Part shown: positions 23,533 through 32,059 of the stretch, piece by piece | Layout: each line of letters starts with the position of its first letter | Position numbering within the stretch: position 1 is the first letter of the stretch | Source: a virus | IMG/VR virus record: IMGVR_UViG_3300033156_000150 | Span: 20,947 to 84,946 of that record | Length of the DNA stretch: 64,000 nt | Reading direction: 5' to 3' (one strand) | Notes under the pieces: model-generated | What the model saw: the letters and a program-made list of their open reading frames with translations, nothing else | The model's database searches: none | What the model was told of the DNA's origin: nothing | Translations under genes and position numbers: made by a program

Positions 23533-25793
23533 TGGGTCTAGAGCTTGCGCGTGCGTTCGTCTCCGTTAGAGCAGACACATCGCGACTGTCGAGTGACATT
23601 AAACGCGCCAAGGATCCGTTGAAGAAAGCGTTAGACCATCTCACTAATACGGTCCGTGGGTTTCTTGCTACTTTGGGAATCGGAGTAAGCATAGCCAAAG
23701 CGTTCAGCATAGCACGAGAATCTCTTGTGTTGTGGACACGAGAGTTAGAGGCACAAGCCAGGGTCGCCGCGTTGGTTCGCACTACAGGGATGGCAGCAGG
23801 ATTCACGGCCAAGGAGTTGCGTGACATGGCTGATGAGTTCCAAGCGGCTACGACAACGGGGAACGAAGCCATTTTGGAGTTGATGGCTCGCATGTTGACG
23901 TTTAAGTCGGTGTCCAAAGAAGTATTTAGAGACGCTATTGAAGTTGCTTTGGACACAGCAGCAGTGATGGGAACAGACGTTCGTAGTGCGGCCATTCAGT
24001 TAGGCATGGCGTTGGAAGATCCTTCGATTGGGTTGACTCGGCTGCGACGATCTGGTATCAGCTTTTCCGAGGCAGAAAAAGAAAGGATCAAGCAACTACA
24101 AAGGGCGGGGAAGTTGCATGAGGCGCAAGCAGAGACACTGCGCATTGTACGTAATCAGTTGGGAGGCGTCGCTAAGGAGCTGGCTAAGTTGCCGGTTGGT
24201 CGAGTGAAGCAATTAGACAACCTGATAGGAGATGTGAAGGAGCAGATTGGGAAGTATTTGGTCCCAATGCAGCTAAAATGGAGGCAAGCCGTTTTATCGA
24301 CCTATGAAGCGATCGAGAAAGTTGTGGCGACGGCTCACCAGTTCCCCTCGCTGACCACGGCGGTGTTAACTTTTGCGGGAGCAGTGGGTACGTTGGGGAC
24401 ATCGGTCGCCGCCTATCGTGCGGCAGTGCGTGGTCTGCCGACTGTTCTTAAGGTGCTAGGCCAAGCTCCCCCGTTGTTGGCTGTTGCGGGTGTAATTGCT
24501 GCCGGAGCAGCTATGTTGCGATTGGCGGAAGGATTTGAGGTGGATTTCTCTAGGTTCATGCAGCGCATTGAACAGTTGCAGGATGAACAAAAGAAGAGAG
24601 TAGCTGAGATAGACAAGCTCGCGAGAAAGGTGTTTGCACCATATCCTGGTGAGTTTCCAGCATTGGAGGCTGAGGAGGAAGGAGCGATGTCTCCTGAAGA
24701 GAAGCGATTGAAGGCACTACAGGATCAGTTAGCACAAGCGCGTGAGTTGGAAGCGAAGCGTCTTGAGGAAATAAACACTATGCGCGCTCAAGAAGAAGAG
24801 CTGCGCAAACAGGCTCGTGCATTGCGAGAACAGGTCGATTGGTACACGGAGCTTATGGGAACTTCCATTAGCTACTACCAGGAGGCACGTCGCTTGGAGC
24901 AGGAAGCAGAGTCTATTGCGTCGCGTAGGGCGCAGACTGAGTCGCTATCCTTAAATAGGGTCAGAGCGCGAATCGAAGAGCTAAAGAAGGCGGTTGAGCT
25001 GGCTGCCAAGGAGTTGGAGGAAACAAAGAAGAAGCAGGAAATCGAGGCACATATGGAGTTTATCAAGTCGCTGCGGAAGTCGGCCGGCGTGCTCGTTGCT
25101 GAGGAAGAGGAGCAATGGCTTGAGAAGGTACGCGAGTCGCTAGACTACCTGGAGCAGCAACATAGACTAACGGCGGACCAAGTCCACAAAATATGGATGG
25201 AGGCGTTCAAACGAACGCAGAAAGGGTTGCCACTCAAATTGTTTTCGGAGCAACTAGATGAGTTGCAGAGACGGAATGCAGAGCTTCGAGCTCAGCTTGA
25301 GCGAGGGTTGTCACCAGCTCTTGCTGCGTTGTGGGCAGCTACAAAGGGGAAATTGGGACCGGAAAAGATGGAAGAATTGGAGAGCTTGGAGAGGCGAAAC
25401 GAGATATTGGAGAAAGCCATTGAACTTGAGCAAAGGTTGAGGGAGTTCGCATCTCCATTGCAGTCTGAGTTTAAGGACATCATGGATGTCTGGAAGGAAG
25501 TGTGGAGCGAGCAAGGCACTAAAGGTGTGGACTTGACGATAAAGGCGTTGATGAATCTGCGGGAACGTGTAAGTGAAATGATACAGGAGGCGCCAGCGAT
25601 TGTCACGGCTGGAACTACAGGAGTTCAGCAATGGGGAAGGGCCGTTCAAGCCGGCGTGTTGGGACGCGAGCAGTGGGAGAGACGTGCGTCAAAACAAAGG
25701 GATGATATGATTGACTTGTTAAGACAAATTGATCAGAAGCTCGGTGAGTTGGAAGGCATGGGATCTAACCTTGGCGAACCTGGAGGTGTGTGA
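23532..25793 (+). CDS. Tape measure protein
   Basis: 753 residues with a GTG start directly after the chaperone stop and AAGGAGAGG upstream. The N-terminal domain (SVRADTSRLSSDIKRAKDPL ... LRDMADEFQAATTTGNEAIL) is of the tape measure type; hydrophobic helices at ~270-335 would interact with the membrane. The rest is long coiled coil. KVFAPYPGEF at ~366-375 repeats a motif from the protein at 4731. The length predicts a fairly short tail, roughly 110 nm by the usual ratio. Confidence 0.8.
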   Translation: MGLELARAFVSVRADTSRLSSDIKRAKDPLKKALDHLTNTVRGFLATLGIGVSIAKAFSIARESLVLWTRELEAQARVAALVRTTGMAAGFTAKELRDMADEFQAATTTGNEAILELMARMLTFKSVSKEVFRDAIEVALDTAAVMGTDVRSAAIQLGMALEDPSIGLTRLRRSGISFSEAEKERIKQLQRAGKLHEAQAETLRIVRNQLGGVAKELAKLPVGRVKQLDNLIGDVKEQIGKYLVPMQLKWRQAVLSTYEAIEKVVATAHQFPSLTTAVLTFAGAVGTLGTSVAAYRAAVRGLPTVLKVLGQAPPLLAVAGVIAAGAAMLRLAEGFEVDFSRFMQRIEQLQDEQKKRVAEIDKLARKVFAPYPGEFPALEAEEEGAMSPEEKRLKALQDQLAQARELEAKRLEEINTMRAQEEELRKQARALREQVDWYTELMGTSISYYQEARRLEQEAESIASRRAQTESLSLNRVRARIEELKKAVELAAKELEETKKKQEIEAHMEFIKSLRKSAGVLVAEEEEQWLEKVRESLDYLEQQHRLTADQVHKIWMEAFKRTQKGLPLKLFSEQLDELQRRNAELRAQLERGLSPALAALWAATKGKLGPEKMEELESLERRNEILEKAIELEQRLREFASPLQSEFKDIMDVWKEVWSEQGTKGVDLTIKALMNLRERVSEMIQEAPAIVTAGTTGVQQWGRAVQAGVLGREQWERRASKQRDDMIDLLRQIDQKLGELEGMGSNLGEPGGV

Positions 25794-26692
25794 TGGAGTC
25801 AGAGAGCAGATGGGCGTTGAGAACGCCAGGTGGCATACCTTACAAATTGCTGCGTCGTAGTGGAACAGCTTCGATGACGGGAGCTGAAGGTACGGAGTTT
25901 GTGGAGGAGATAGTAATTCGTGCAGATCGGCTGTCTGAGTTTTTGGAGGAAGCGACGTGGCGAATGGTCATGCGCCAAGGTTACATAGAGCCTCACACAG
26001 GAATGAGGATGTCTGGACTTGTGTCAATGGAGGTGTCCAAGATCACGTGGGAGTCGTTCGATCCGTCAAAACCAGTCGATCCCTTTGGATGCGATCCAAC
26101 AGCACCGCCTGGTACGTATTCGGACTATCTGCGTCTGAGGTTGCATTATACGCCGTCGAAGAGTCCGGAAGATGAAGAGCCAGACAAACAACATGACGTG
26201 TGGCAAGTTGTCGATGTTAGTGCAAACGCATCGGCTAACGTAATTCATGGTGAAGTCAGAAATGCTACGTGGGCTGAAGATAACGAGCAAGTTGAGCCGG
26301 ACATTTCCAACCAAGTGTTGGAGCCAACGGTGACATGGACAGTGAGGTGGCAAAGCATACCTCGGAAATACTTTCGTGACACGTTAATAGAGCGGCTGCG
26401 TGATTACATTGGCAAAGTTAACAGTGTCAAGTTTGAGGCTTTGAACGATGCTCCACCAGAGACTGTGTTGTTTACTGGATGGGGGTTTCAAACACAAACT
26501 ACGTGGTCGTCGGAAAGTACCGATTACAAACCGATCGAGCTCAACTTGACTTTCGTAGAGAAGAACTTTACGCACAAGGGGAAACAGATAACTCATCAAC
26601 ATGTATGGAGGCCAGGAAAGGGTTGGCAGGAGATCCGAGTTGGAGGCAGCAAACTCTACGAGACGGCTGATCTCAACAACATATTCCTCTGA
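25793..26692 (+). CDS. Distal tail / baseplate protein candidate
   Basis: 299 residues, starting inside the tape measure stop codon. Beta-rich, with blocks such as GYIEPHTGMRMSG, YSDYLRLRLHYTPSKSPEDE and IELNLTFVEKNFTHKGKQIT. It resembles no family I can name with certainty. Position directly after the tape measure is that of distal tail proteins. Confidence 0.5.
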   Translation: MESESRWALRTPGGIPYKLLRRSGTASMTGAEGTEFVEEIVIRADRLSEFLEEATWRMVMRQGYIEPHTGMRMSGLVSMEVSKITWESFDPSKPVDPFGCDPTAPPGTYSDYLRLRLHYTPSKSPEDEEPDKQHDVWQVVDVSANASANVIHGEVRNATWAEDNEQVEPDISNQVLEPTVTWTVRWQSIPRKYFRDTLIERLRDYIGKVNSVKFEALNDAPPETVLFTGWGFQTQTTWSSESTDYKPIELNLTFVEKNFTHKGKQITHQHVWRPGKGWQEIRVGGSKLYETADLNNIFL

Positions 26693-26696
26693 TGCT

Positions 26697-27875
26697 ATGC
26701 GAGAGAAGTTTCCATACAAGCGACCTGGTCAGGTTTTAAGCGCTCGGCACGTCAACCGACTTAGCAAAGTAGCCGAGAGATTTGCTGAGTTTCGGGGAGG
26801 TTCGCATCTTGACGTATCGCACAACGAAGATGGAGTGTCCATCAATGCGCCTCCGCCGTGGAAACAACGGCTGCTCAAAATTACTCAGATGCCGCAGGGA
26901 AGTGAAGGTTTCTACAGGGCACAGGAAGGTTACTACGACTACCAGGAGCAAACATGGAAGGTAAGGACTGATACTACATGGAAAGTGGACTCCGTTATCA
27001 TGGGGAACCAGTTGCAAGTAGGAGATGTAGTTGTTGCCTATTGGGACCGGCAGCGTGGGGCATGGATACCAATACCCACGACTCCCATCCGGCGGTTCGA
27101 GTTGCAAGAATCGCTGAATCCGGAGGACTCAGCGGAGGCTAAGATGCTGTTGTGGCAGGATGGCGAATTGGTAACTGCTGAGGACATAGTAGTTGTGCAT
27201 GAGGTGGTGGGAACGTATTGGGGATTGGAAGGAGACATTGTCGGGTGTCAATGGTTCAACGATAGCAACCGATGGGAAGTCGTTATTGGGCGCCGTGGAC
27301 TGAAGTGGTTTGAATGCACAACAAACTGCATACCTCCTCGTGACTATACTGTTATGGCAGAGGACGCTGCTGGTATTGAGACTAGGCTATACTTGAAGAG
27401 TAGTGATCCGGGGGACGCAAACCGCCCGCTTGGTGTGTTGCGTGGAGGCGTTGCTGGGCACCAAGGCAGTCAGGTTTATGCTGCTTGGAGCAGAGAGTAT
27501 CATCGTTGGGAAGTCATTACTGGACAGTTCGAAACCACGTTGTTTGGGAATGTCAACGACCCAGGGGGAATACCGGGTGGAGGATCTGGGCACGTGAGTC
27601 TTGTGTGGCCCGTGGTACAAGAGGGAAATGTATCCTTGATGCCTGCCGGTGAAATGGTGAAGGTAGCAAACTGGGCTTTCCCAGACATACCAGATGGCAC
27701 GCGCGTTGCGATTGCCTTTGACCCTGTCTATCAGCTATGGCTAATCATCGGTGTTGGACCGTATGTTAATGATCAGTTGTCGGTATCCCAGGAGGTTGTT
27801 ACCTCAGTTAACTTTGGCGACCAAACCACACAGACAAAGACACTTGAACTGGCATGGTGGAACGAAGTGAGTTGA
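26697..27875 (+). CDS. Baseplate / tail tip protein candidate
   Basis: 392 residues. Starts MREKFPYKRPGQVLSARHVN, a segment often seen in phage baseplate-adjacent proteins, then several short beta modules with repeated RWEV and YAAWSREYHRWEV blocks that suggest tandem small domains. Starts 5 bases after the previous stop and overlaps the next gene by 22 bases. Virion role inferred from position. Confidence 0.5.
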   Translation: MREKFPYKRPGQVLSARHVNRLSKVAERFAEFRGGSHLDVSHNEDGVSINAPPPWKQRLLKITQMPQGSEGFYRAQEGYYDYQEQTWKVRTDTTWKVDSVIMGNQLQVGDVVVAYWDRQRGAWIPIPTTPIRRFELQESLNPEDSAEAKMLLWQDGELVTAEDIVVVHEVVGTYWGLEGDIVGCQWFNDSNRWEVVIGRRGLKWFECTTNCIPPRDYTVMAEDAAGIETRLYLKSSDPGDANRPLGVLRGGVAGHQGSQVYAAWSREYHRWEVITGQFETTLFGNVNDPGGIPGGGSGHVSLVWPVVQEGNVSLMPAGEMVKVANWAFPDIPDGTRVAIAFDPVYQLWLIIGVGPYVNDQLSVSQEVVTSVNFGDQTTQTKTLELAWWNEVS

Positions 27876-28822
27876 GCTGTGTTTACTGGCAGGAAGGCCA
27901 GTGTCTCTTGGACCGTCCTTCGTGCAAGCGTTGCAGGGCACGCTTGACGTTGGACGATCCTGCTTTTGTCTCAAGGTGGAAGGACCCGTTGTTGGTCACA
28001 GACAGGCACAAGCAGCCGACGGAGAGCTTGAGAGGTCTTTTGGCTGGTTGCAATGTATTCCTGGTCTGTGGGGGACCTAGTGGCAAGCAGCTAGATCTCA
28101 GCCTGCTGAATCAGAGAGGCGTTTGGACAATGGCCGTCAACAACATGGCGGCACACAAGTCGTTTCGGCCCAATGCGTTCGTCTGCGCCGATCCTCCGAG
28201 GAAGTTCCACCACGCCATATGGCTGGATCCAGCCATAATGAAGTTCGTGCCGACAGTGAAGTTGCGGTCCAGGCGGGGTTATTTGAGACGTAAGATGCCC
28301 GATGGTTCCTTCTGTGACTTGGGACGTACAGTGTCTGATTGCCCGAACGTATGGGGATTCAAACGGGAGAGCTGGTTATGGCCCGATGAGCGTTTCTTTC
28401 TTAGCAAAGCAGCTCTATGGGGGAACCATGACGTCGGAGTGAAAAAGACAGGGGAACCAAAGGGAGTTAGCACAATGTTGCTGGCTCTCCGGCTGTTGGC
28501 ATACCTCGGAGCAAAGCGTATCTTCCTGGTTGGTGTTGATTTTCGCATGACTAAGCAGGAGGCTTACAGTTTTGAGCAGGAGAGGTCCGATGGGGAGGTA
28601 GCTCATAACAACCGGTTGTTCTCCGTGGTCAACGACTGGCTGTGCCGGATGGAAAGCGATGGGGTCTTCAGGAAGTTTGGCGTTGAAATCTACAATTGCT
28701 ACCAGCGCAGTGGACTAAGGGCGTTCCCGTATGTGCCCTATCCCGTGGCGTTGAGGGAGTGCTGGAACGACATTGAGCATACAATCGACTTGAGTCGCTG
28801 GTATGATGATGAAGAGAAGTGA
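27854..28822 (+). CDS. DUF115/GT42-like Rossmann protein, putative glycosyltransferase (copy 2)
   Basis: 322 residues. The N-terminus has a Cys cluster (C-x7-C-x6-C-x2-C within the first 35 residues) that could bind zinc and is absent from copy 1 at 3830. The Rossmann loop FLVCGGPSGKQLDLSLL, the FHHAIWLDPAIMKFVPTVKL block, DCPNVWG and the LGAKRIFLVGVDF strand align with copy 1. GT42 sialyltransferases share this loop-and-strand arrangement and use CMP-sugars; a CMP-sugar synthetase is encoded at 32060. It opens the glycan cassette. Acceptor and donor are unproven. Confidence 0.55.
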   Translation: MVERSELSCVYWQEGQCLLDRPSCKRCRARLTLDDPAFVSRWKDPLLVTDRHKQPTESLRGLLAGCNVFLVCGGPSGKQLDLSLLNQRGVWTMAVNNMAAHKSFRPNAFVCADPPRKFHHAIWLDPAIMKFVPTVKLRSRRGYLRRKMPDGSFCDLGRTVSDCPNVWGFKRESWLWPDERFFLSKAALWGNHDVGVKKTGEPKGVSTMLLALRLLAYLGAKRIFLVGVDFRMTKQEAYSFEQERSDGEVAHNNRLFSVVNDWLCRMESDGVFRKFGVEIYNCYQRSGLRAFPYVPYPVALRECWNDIEHTIDLSRWYDDEEK

Positions 28823-28827
28823 CCCAT

Positions 28828-28852
28828 ATACTAATTTTGCACAAATTAGTAT
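28828..28852. promoter_or_regulatory. AT-rich palindrome, candidate operator or RNA hairpin
   Basis: ATACTAATTT (28828-28837) and AAATTAGTAT (28843-28852) are perfect 10-base arms around TGCAC. It lies in the 56-base gap before the cupin gene. TTGCAC in its centre, 18 bases before TATTTG, could be a weak promoter overlapped by the palindrome. No T-tract follows, so it is not a normal terminator. Confidence 0.45.
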
Positions 28853-28878
28853 GAAATCTGTATTTGGAGAACCGCTGT

Positions 28879-29259
28879 ATGATTGAGGTGCCCACGTTCG
28901 ACGTACCTCCCATAGGGCCAAGGCAAGGGAAAGTGTGGGGGGACACTCAGTTACTGTTTGCTCACCATGGCGTTGAGGTACACAGGATCAGGTTTCGCGC
29001 CGGTGCTTACTGTTCGAAGCACAAGCACAAGCACAAGTGGAATCGCTTTATCGTGCTTCGCGGAACTTTGAAAATCAACGTATGGTGGGATGGGGTAGGT
29101 GAGGACGTAACCATAGTGGGGCCAGGGGAGGTGACAGACGTGCCTCCAGGTCAGTTGCATCGCTTTGAAGCCCTAGAGGATGGCGAGGCTTTGGAAATCT
29201 ATTGGGTTAAGCTCAGTGCCAACGACATTGTGCGGGTGGATCAGGGAGGCAGAAGCTAA
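28879..29259 (+). CDS. Cupin-fold protein
   Basis: 126 residues of a single-domain cupin. Motif 1 is around YCSKHKHKHKWNRFIVLRG, with three alternating His residues; motif 2 is VPPGQLHRFEAL. Small cupins in sugar pathways act as isomerases, epimerases or sensors. The gene is one base from overlapping the methyltransferase gene. In this context a sugar-processing role is likely, but the reaction cannot be read from the sequence. The ATG at 28879 follows GGAG by 9 bases. Confidence 0.65.
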   Translation: MIEVPTFDVPPIGPRQGKVWGDTQLLFAHHGVEVHRIRFRAGAYCSKHKHKHKWNRFIVLRGTLKINVWWDGVGEDVTIVGPGEVTDVPPGQLHRFEALEDGEALEIYWVKLSANDIVRVDQGGRS

Positions 29260-29822
29260 TGCCTGGGTTGCGCAGAAGGCAACGGGGGAAACTCAAGCAA
29301 CTGCTCTTGGGGGTTGGCAGAAAGGACCTCTTTGGAGTTGAAGTGGGAACGTACAAGGGTGAGTTGGCTAGCTGGATCCTCCGACGTTGCCCGGTAACGC
29401 GACTCTGGGTGGTGGATCTGTGGGATAGTGAAGTGGCTGCCAAGACGATGCTGTTAAAGGAGAACATGACTACAGTAGAGCGGGAAGCAAGACGTCGGCT
29501 AAAGCCGTTTGGGGAACGAGTGGTCATTGTAAAAGCTGACTCAGCTGAGGCAGCTAACTACTTCCTAGATGATCAACTCGACTTTGTTTACATAGATGCT
29601 TGCCACCTGTACGAACACGTGAAGAGGGATGTAGTAGCTTGGTGGCCGAAGGTAAGGAAGGGCGGAGTCCTTTGTGGACACGATTATGGTGGGATGGGTG
29701 ATGTGTGTTGGGGTTGGGGTGTCAGGCGTGCCGTTGAAGAGTTTGCTTGCGAACGCTTGCTTGAGGTGGAAACTGATATTGAATCAAGGACATGGTGGAT
29801 ATGGAATACACAACAGTCGTAG
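29259..29822 (+). CDS. Class I SAM-dependent methyltransferase
   Basis: 187 residues. SAM-binding motif I is LFGVEVGTYKGELASWIL; the acidic ribose-contact strand is LWVVDLWDSE; then VVIVKADSAEAANYF, LDFVYIDACHLYEHVKRDV and KGGVLCGHDYGG. The last two blocks are typical of Methyltransf_24 or CmcI-like O-methyltransferases. It probably methylates a sugar or glycan in the cassette. It overlaps its neighbours at both ends. Confidence 0.7.
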   Translation: MPGLRRRQRGKLKQLLLGVGRKDLFGVEVGTYKGELASWILRRCPVTRLWVVDLWDSEVAAKTMLLKENMTTVEREARRRLKPFGERVVIVKADSAEAANYFLDDQLDFVYIDACHLYEHVKRDVVAWWPKVRKGGVLCGHDYGGMGDVCWGWGVRRAVEEFACERLLEVETDIESRTWWIWNTQQS

Positions 29823-30598
29823 GTGTCGACTCCAAGACGATTCGGCAATTGTCCTACACGTTTGTTACGTGGAAAGTCAAAAAGCCTTCGCTGTGGAGAC
29901 ACCCATTGTGGGTTTTCTACGATCGCAGTCAACTGAGGGAAAGCGACGTCTTATCATGCGTACAACATCCTATAGTGAAGCCCATTCCTTGGCCGCACCG
30001 CTGGATTGATCGGGAGGTGTGGCCAGGGGCGGGAGAGTGTAAGTGGGACGATCCGCAGCGTCACAAAATGCTCGCCGGCTTCGTGTATGTGGGGGAACTT
30101 GTGCAAACACCCTACTGGCTGAAGCTAGACACGGACGTTCTAGCTACGGGCATGGACAACTGGATTGACGAGAGGTGGTTTGAGGGCGAACCGGCGATAG
30201 TTGCCCAACCATGGGGTTACACGATCCCACCTGATCAGATGCAGAGGCTGGACCAGTGGGTCGATCACTACCGGCTGCCCCAATTCCAGGACACCGAGCC
30301 ACTACGATTGATACCGGCACCAGGAGCTGAGCGATTGAGGCACAAGCGGATTTGTAGTTGGTGTGCCTTCTTCAACACAAGGTTTACTCAGCTTTGTGCT
30401 GACTTGGCTCGAGCATCGGTAGGTAATGGAATCCTACCCGTGCCTAGTCAGGACGGATACATGTGGTATGTGGCTAAGCGCTTGGGTAAGGAGATCCGGC
30501 GAGTGCAAATGAAGAATCGTGGATGGACCCTGCGCAGTCGCATGTCGTCAATACGTCAAACGACTGCCGACATTCTTGGTGGGAGATACAAGGAATGA
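29792..30598 (+). CDS. GT-A-like glycosyltransferase (1 of 3)
   Basis: 268 residues. A DxD-type metal site is seen in YWLKLDTDVLATG (~109-121), preceded by a strand LWVFYDRSQL and followed by SWCAFFNTRF. Such proteins transfer sugars from nucleotide donors. It overlaps the methyltransferase gene by 31 bases; an in-frame ATG at 29801 is an alternative start. Family not assigned with certainty. Confidence 0.55.
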   Translation: MVDMEYTTVVGVDSKTIRQLSYTFVTWKVKKPSLWRHPLWVFYDRSQLRESDVLSCVQHPIVKPIPWPHRWIDREVWPGAGECKWDDPQRHKMLAGFVYVGELVQTPYWLKLDTDVLATGMDNWIDERWFEGEPAIVAQPWGYTIPPDQMQRLDQWVDHYRLPQFQDTEPLRLIPAPGAERLRHKRICSWCAFFNTRFTQLCADLARASVGNGILPVPSQDGYMWYVAKRLGKEIRRVQMKNRGWTLRSRMSSIRQTTADILGGRYKE

Positions 30599-31491
30599 AA
30601 GGAAGGGCCGTTTGCTACCTGATTTCTGGGCCAGCTCATTTGCCTTACCTTGTCGTGTCGTTATACACGCTCCGGAAGCACTGGTCTGGCGAGGTTAGGG
30701 TTTATGTATGGCCGGAGTCGCAATCGATTGTTGAAAGAATTGCTCAAGACAGTCGGTTGGACATTCAGGTCATACCGAGAGAACCACGATACAGGGGAAA
30801 GAACGCACAGGGCTTGGACAGGATCCGCCTTGCGCAGGAGGTCAAAGACGTCACGTTCCTCTACCTTGATGCCGACAGTACAGTGCATCACGAGGACCTG
30901 GCCGATCTCTTCAGAGTAGCAGAGCAGTGTGGTTACACAGCCACCCAGTTTTGTGATTGGGTGTCGTGCGGAGCGAAGATATCCAGGCGGGTGGACCGCC
31001 TCAGGAGCGTCATTGAGGGAGAGAGGCATGGCTGGATCGATGCGGTGCTGGATCCCTCTGCAAGATGGCCCTCGGTCAACTGTGGTGTGTTTGCCTCGCG
31101 GTGCGACTCCCCCGTGCTGCCTGTGTGGGAGAAGTGGACGTGGGAGGCAAGAAGCCTCTTCATCGCCGACGAGGTAGCTCAGCATCCTATGCTGCCCATG
31201 TTTGCTCCTCGCGGCCAGTTGAAGGTGGCCACTGGATACGGACGCTGGAACAACTCACCGCTATACCAGTCATTGAAACTGAGGGATGATGAAATAGTGG
31301 TGATGCACTACCACGGTGATTCCAATGTGCGGCCCGTGGACAAGTCGCCTAGGGGATTTGCATGGTGGTGGCCCATTTACCAGGAATGTCTGTCGTATAA
31401 TATAGGTGGTATATCAGAGTGGAGGTTGGGCGTTAGGAACAAGCACTTGGACAAGATTGAGAAAGGGGTCTGCAATGGATCTGAAGGTTGA
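30595..31491 (+). CDS. GT8-like glycosyltransferase (2 of 3)
   Basis: 298 residues from the ATG at 30595, which overlaps the previous stop. The N-terminus VCYLISGPAHLPYLVVSLYT is typical of GT-A enzymes. The DxD motif is in TFLYLDADSTVHHEDLADLF (~85-104). SVNCGVFASRCDS and a C-terminal VVMHYHGD are similar to GT8 family elements. Donor sugar not predictable. Confidence 0.6.
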   Translation: MKGRAVCYLISGPAHLPYLVVSLYTLRKHWSGEVRVYVWPESQSIVERIAQDSRLDIQVIPREPRYRGKNAQGLDRIRLAQEVKDVTFLYLDADSTVHHEDLADLFRVAEQCGYTATQFCDWVSCGAKISRRVDRLRSVIEGERHGWIDAVLDPSARWPSVNCGVFASRCDSPVLPVWEKWTWEARSLFIADEVAQHPMLPMFAPRGQLKVATGYGRWNNSPLYQSLKLRDDEIVVMHYHGDSNVRPVDKSPRGFAWWWPIYQECLSYNIGGISEWRLGVRNKHLDKIEKGVCNGSEG

Positions 31492-31972
31492 AACACCGAA
31501 GGGATGTATCTCGTTCTGTCCTATTGGTCTGCCCGACCCGTTTTGGCTGGCAACGTATCTGTGGTGGAACGGGTTGGAGCCGTCGTCTTCCGAGCCAATG
31601 CTGAGGGTGGCGATTGTGCGTCACCCGGTCATGTGGCAGTTTGAAAGGTGGATGCAAAGGTCATGGTTCAATGGAGCTACTCTCTCATTGGGGGACTTCA
31701 TTGAGCAACGACTGCGCACCTATGCCACAGAACATTGGCAGTTAGTTCAGCATGGGAGCTTCGACTCCCTCATCCGGGTAGAGGATATCCCATATTGCTT
31801 GGATGATACTCTGAAGCCATTGGATGTCGAACTGGAAATGTATGGTGGAGATCGCATCACAACTCCGTTCCTACCGTTTCTGTTTCCGCTTAGCAAGTGG
31901 AGGAAAGAACCGTGGTTTCAAAAGGTGATGGAGGCCGATGCAAGGATTGCAGAAACATGCGACTACTTCTGA
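31475..31972 (+). CDS. Sulfotransferase-like protein lacking a clear P-loop
   Basis: 165 residues. LRVAIVRHPVMWQFERWMQR resembles the 3'-phosphate-binding segment of sulfotransferases (RxP...S/W) and parallels VFVRHPIGFYESNWRWIQR in the protein at 34628. The N-terminal PAPS loop is not evident (CPIGLPDPFWLATYLW occupies its place). It may be inactive, a partner subunit, or a different transferase. It overlaps the preceding gene by 17 bases. Confidence 0.4.
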   Translation: MDLKVETPKGCISFCPIGLPDPFWLATYLWWNGLEPSSSEPMLRVAIVRHPVMWQFERWMQRSWFNGATLSLGDFIEQRLRTYATEHWQLVQHGSFDSLIRVEDIPYCLDDTLKPLDVELEMYGGDRITTPFLPFLFPLSKWRKEPWFQKVMEADARIAETCDYF

Positions 31973-32059
31973 GCAAACAGAATGTCTTGTGTAAGGCAGA
32001 GGATGAGGAGTACGTCGGAACCTATGTCTTTTTTGTTGATAGCTTTAAGGAGAGCAGCC

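Noticed and set aside
31393-31401. Sigma70 promoter at GTATAAT
   Set aside because: There is no acceptable -35 box at 15-19 bases upstream; kept only as a possible site for a phage sigma-like factor. The same holds for the sites near 43664 and 52176.
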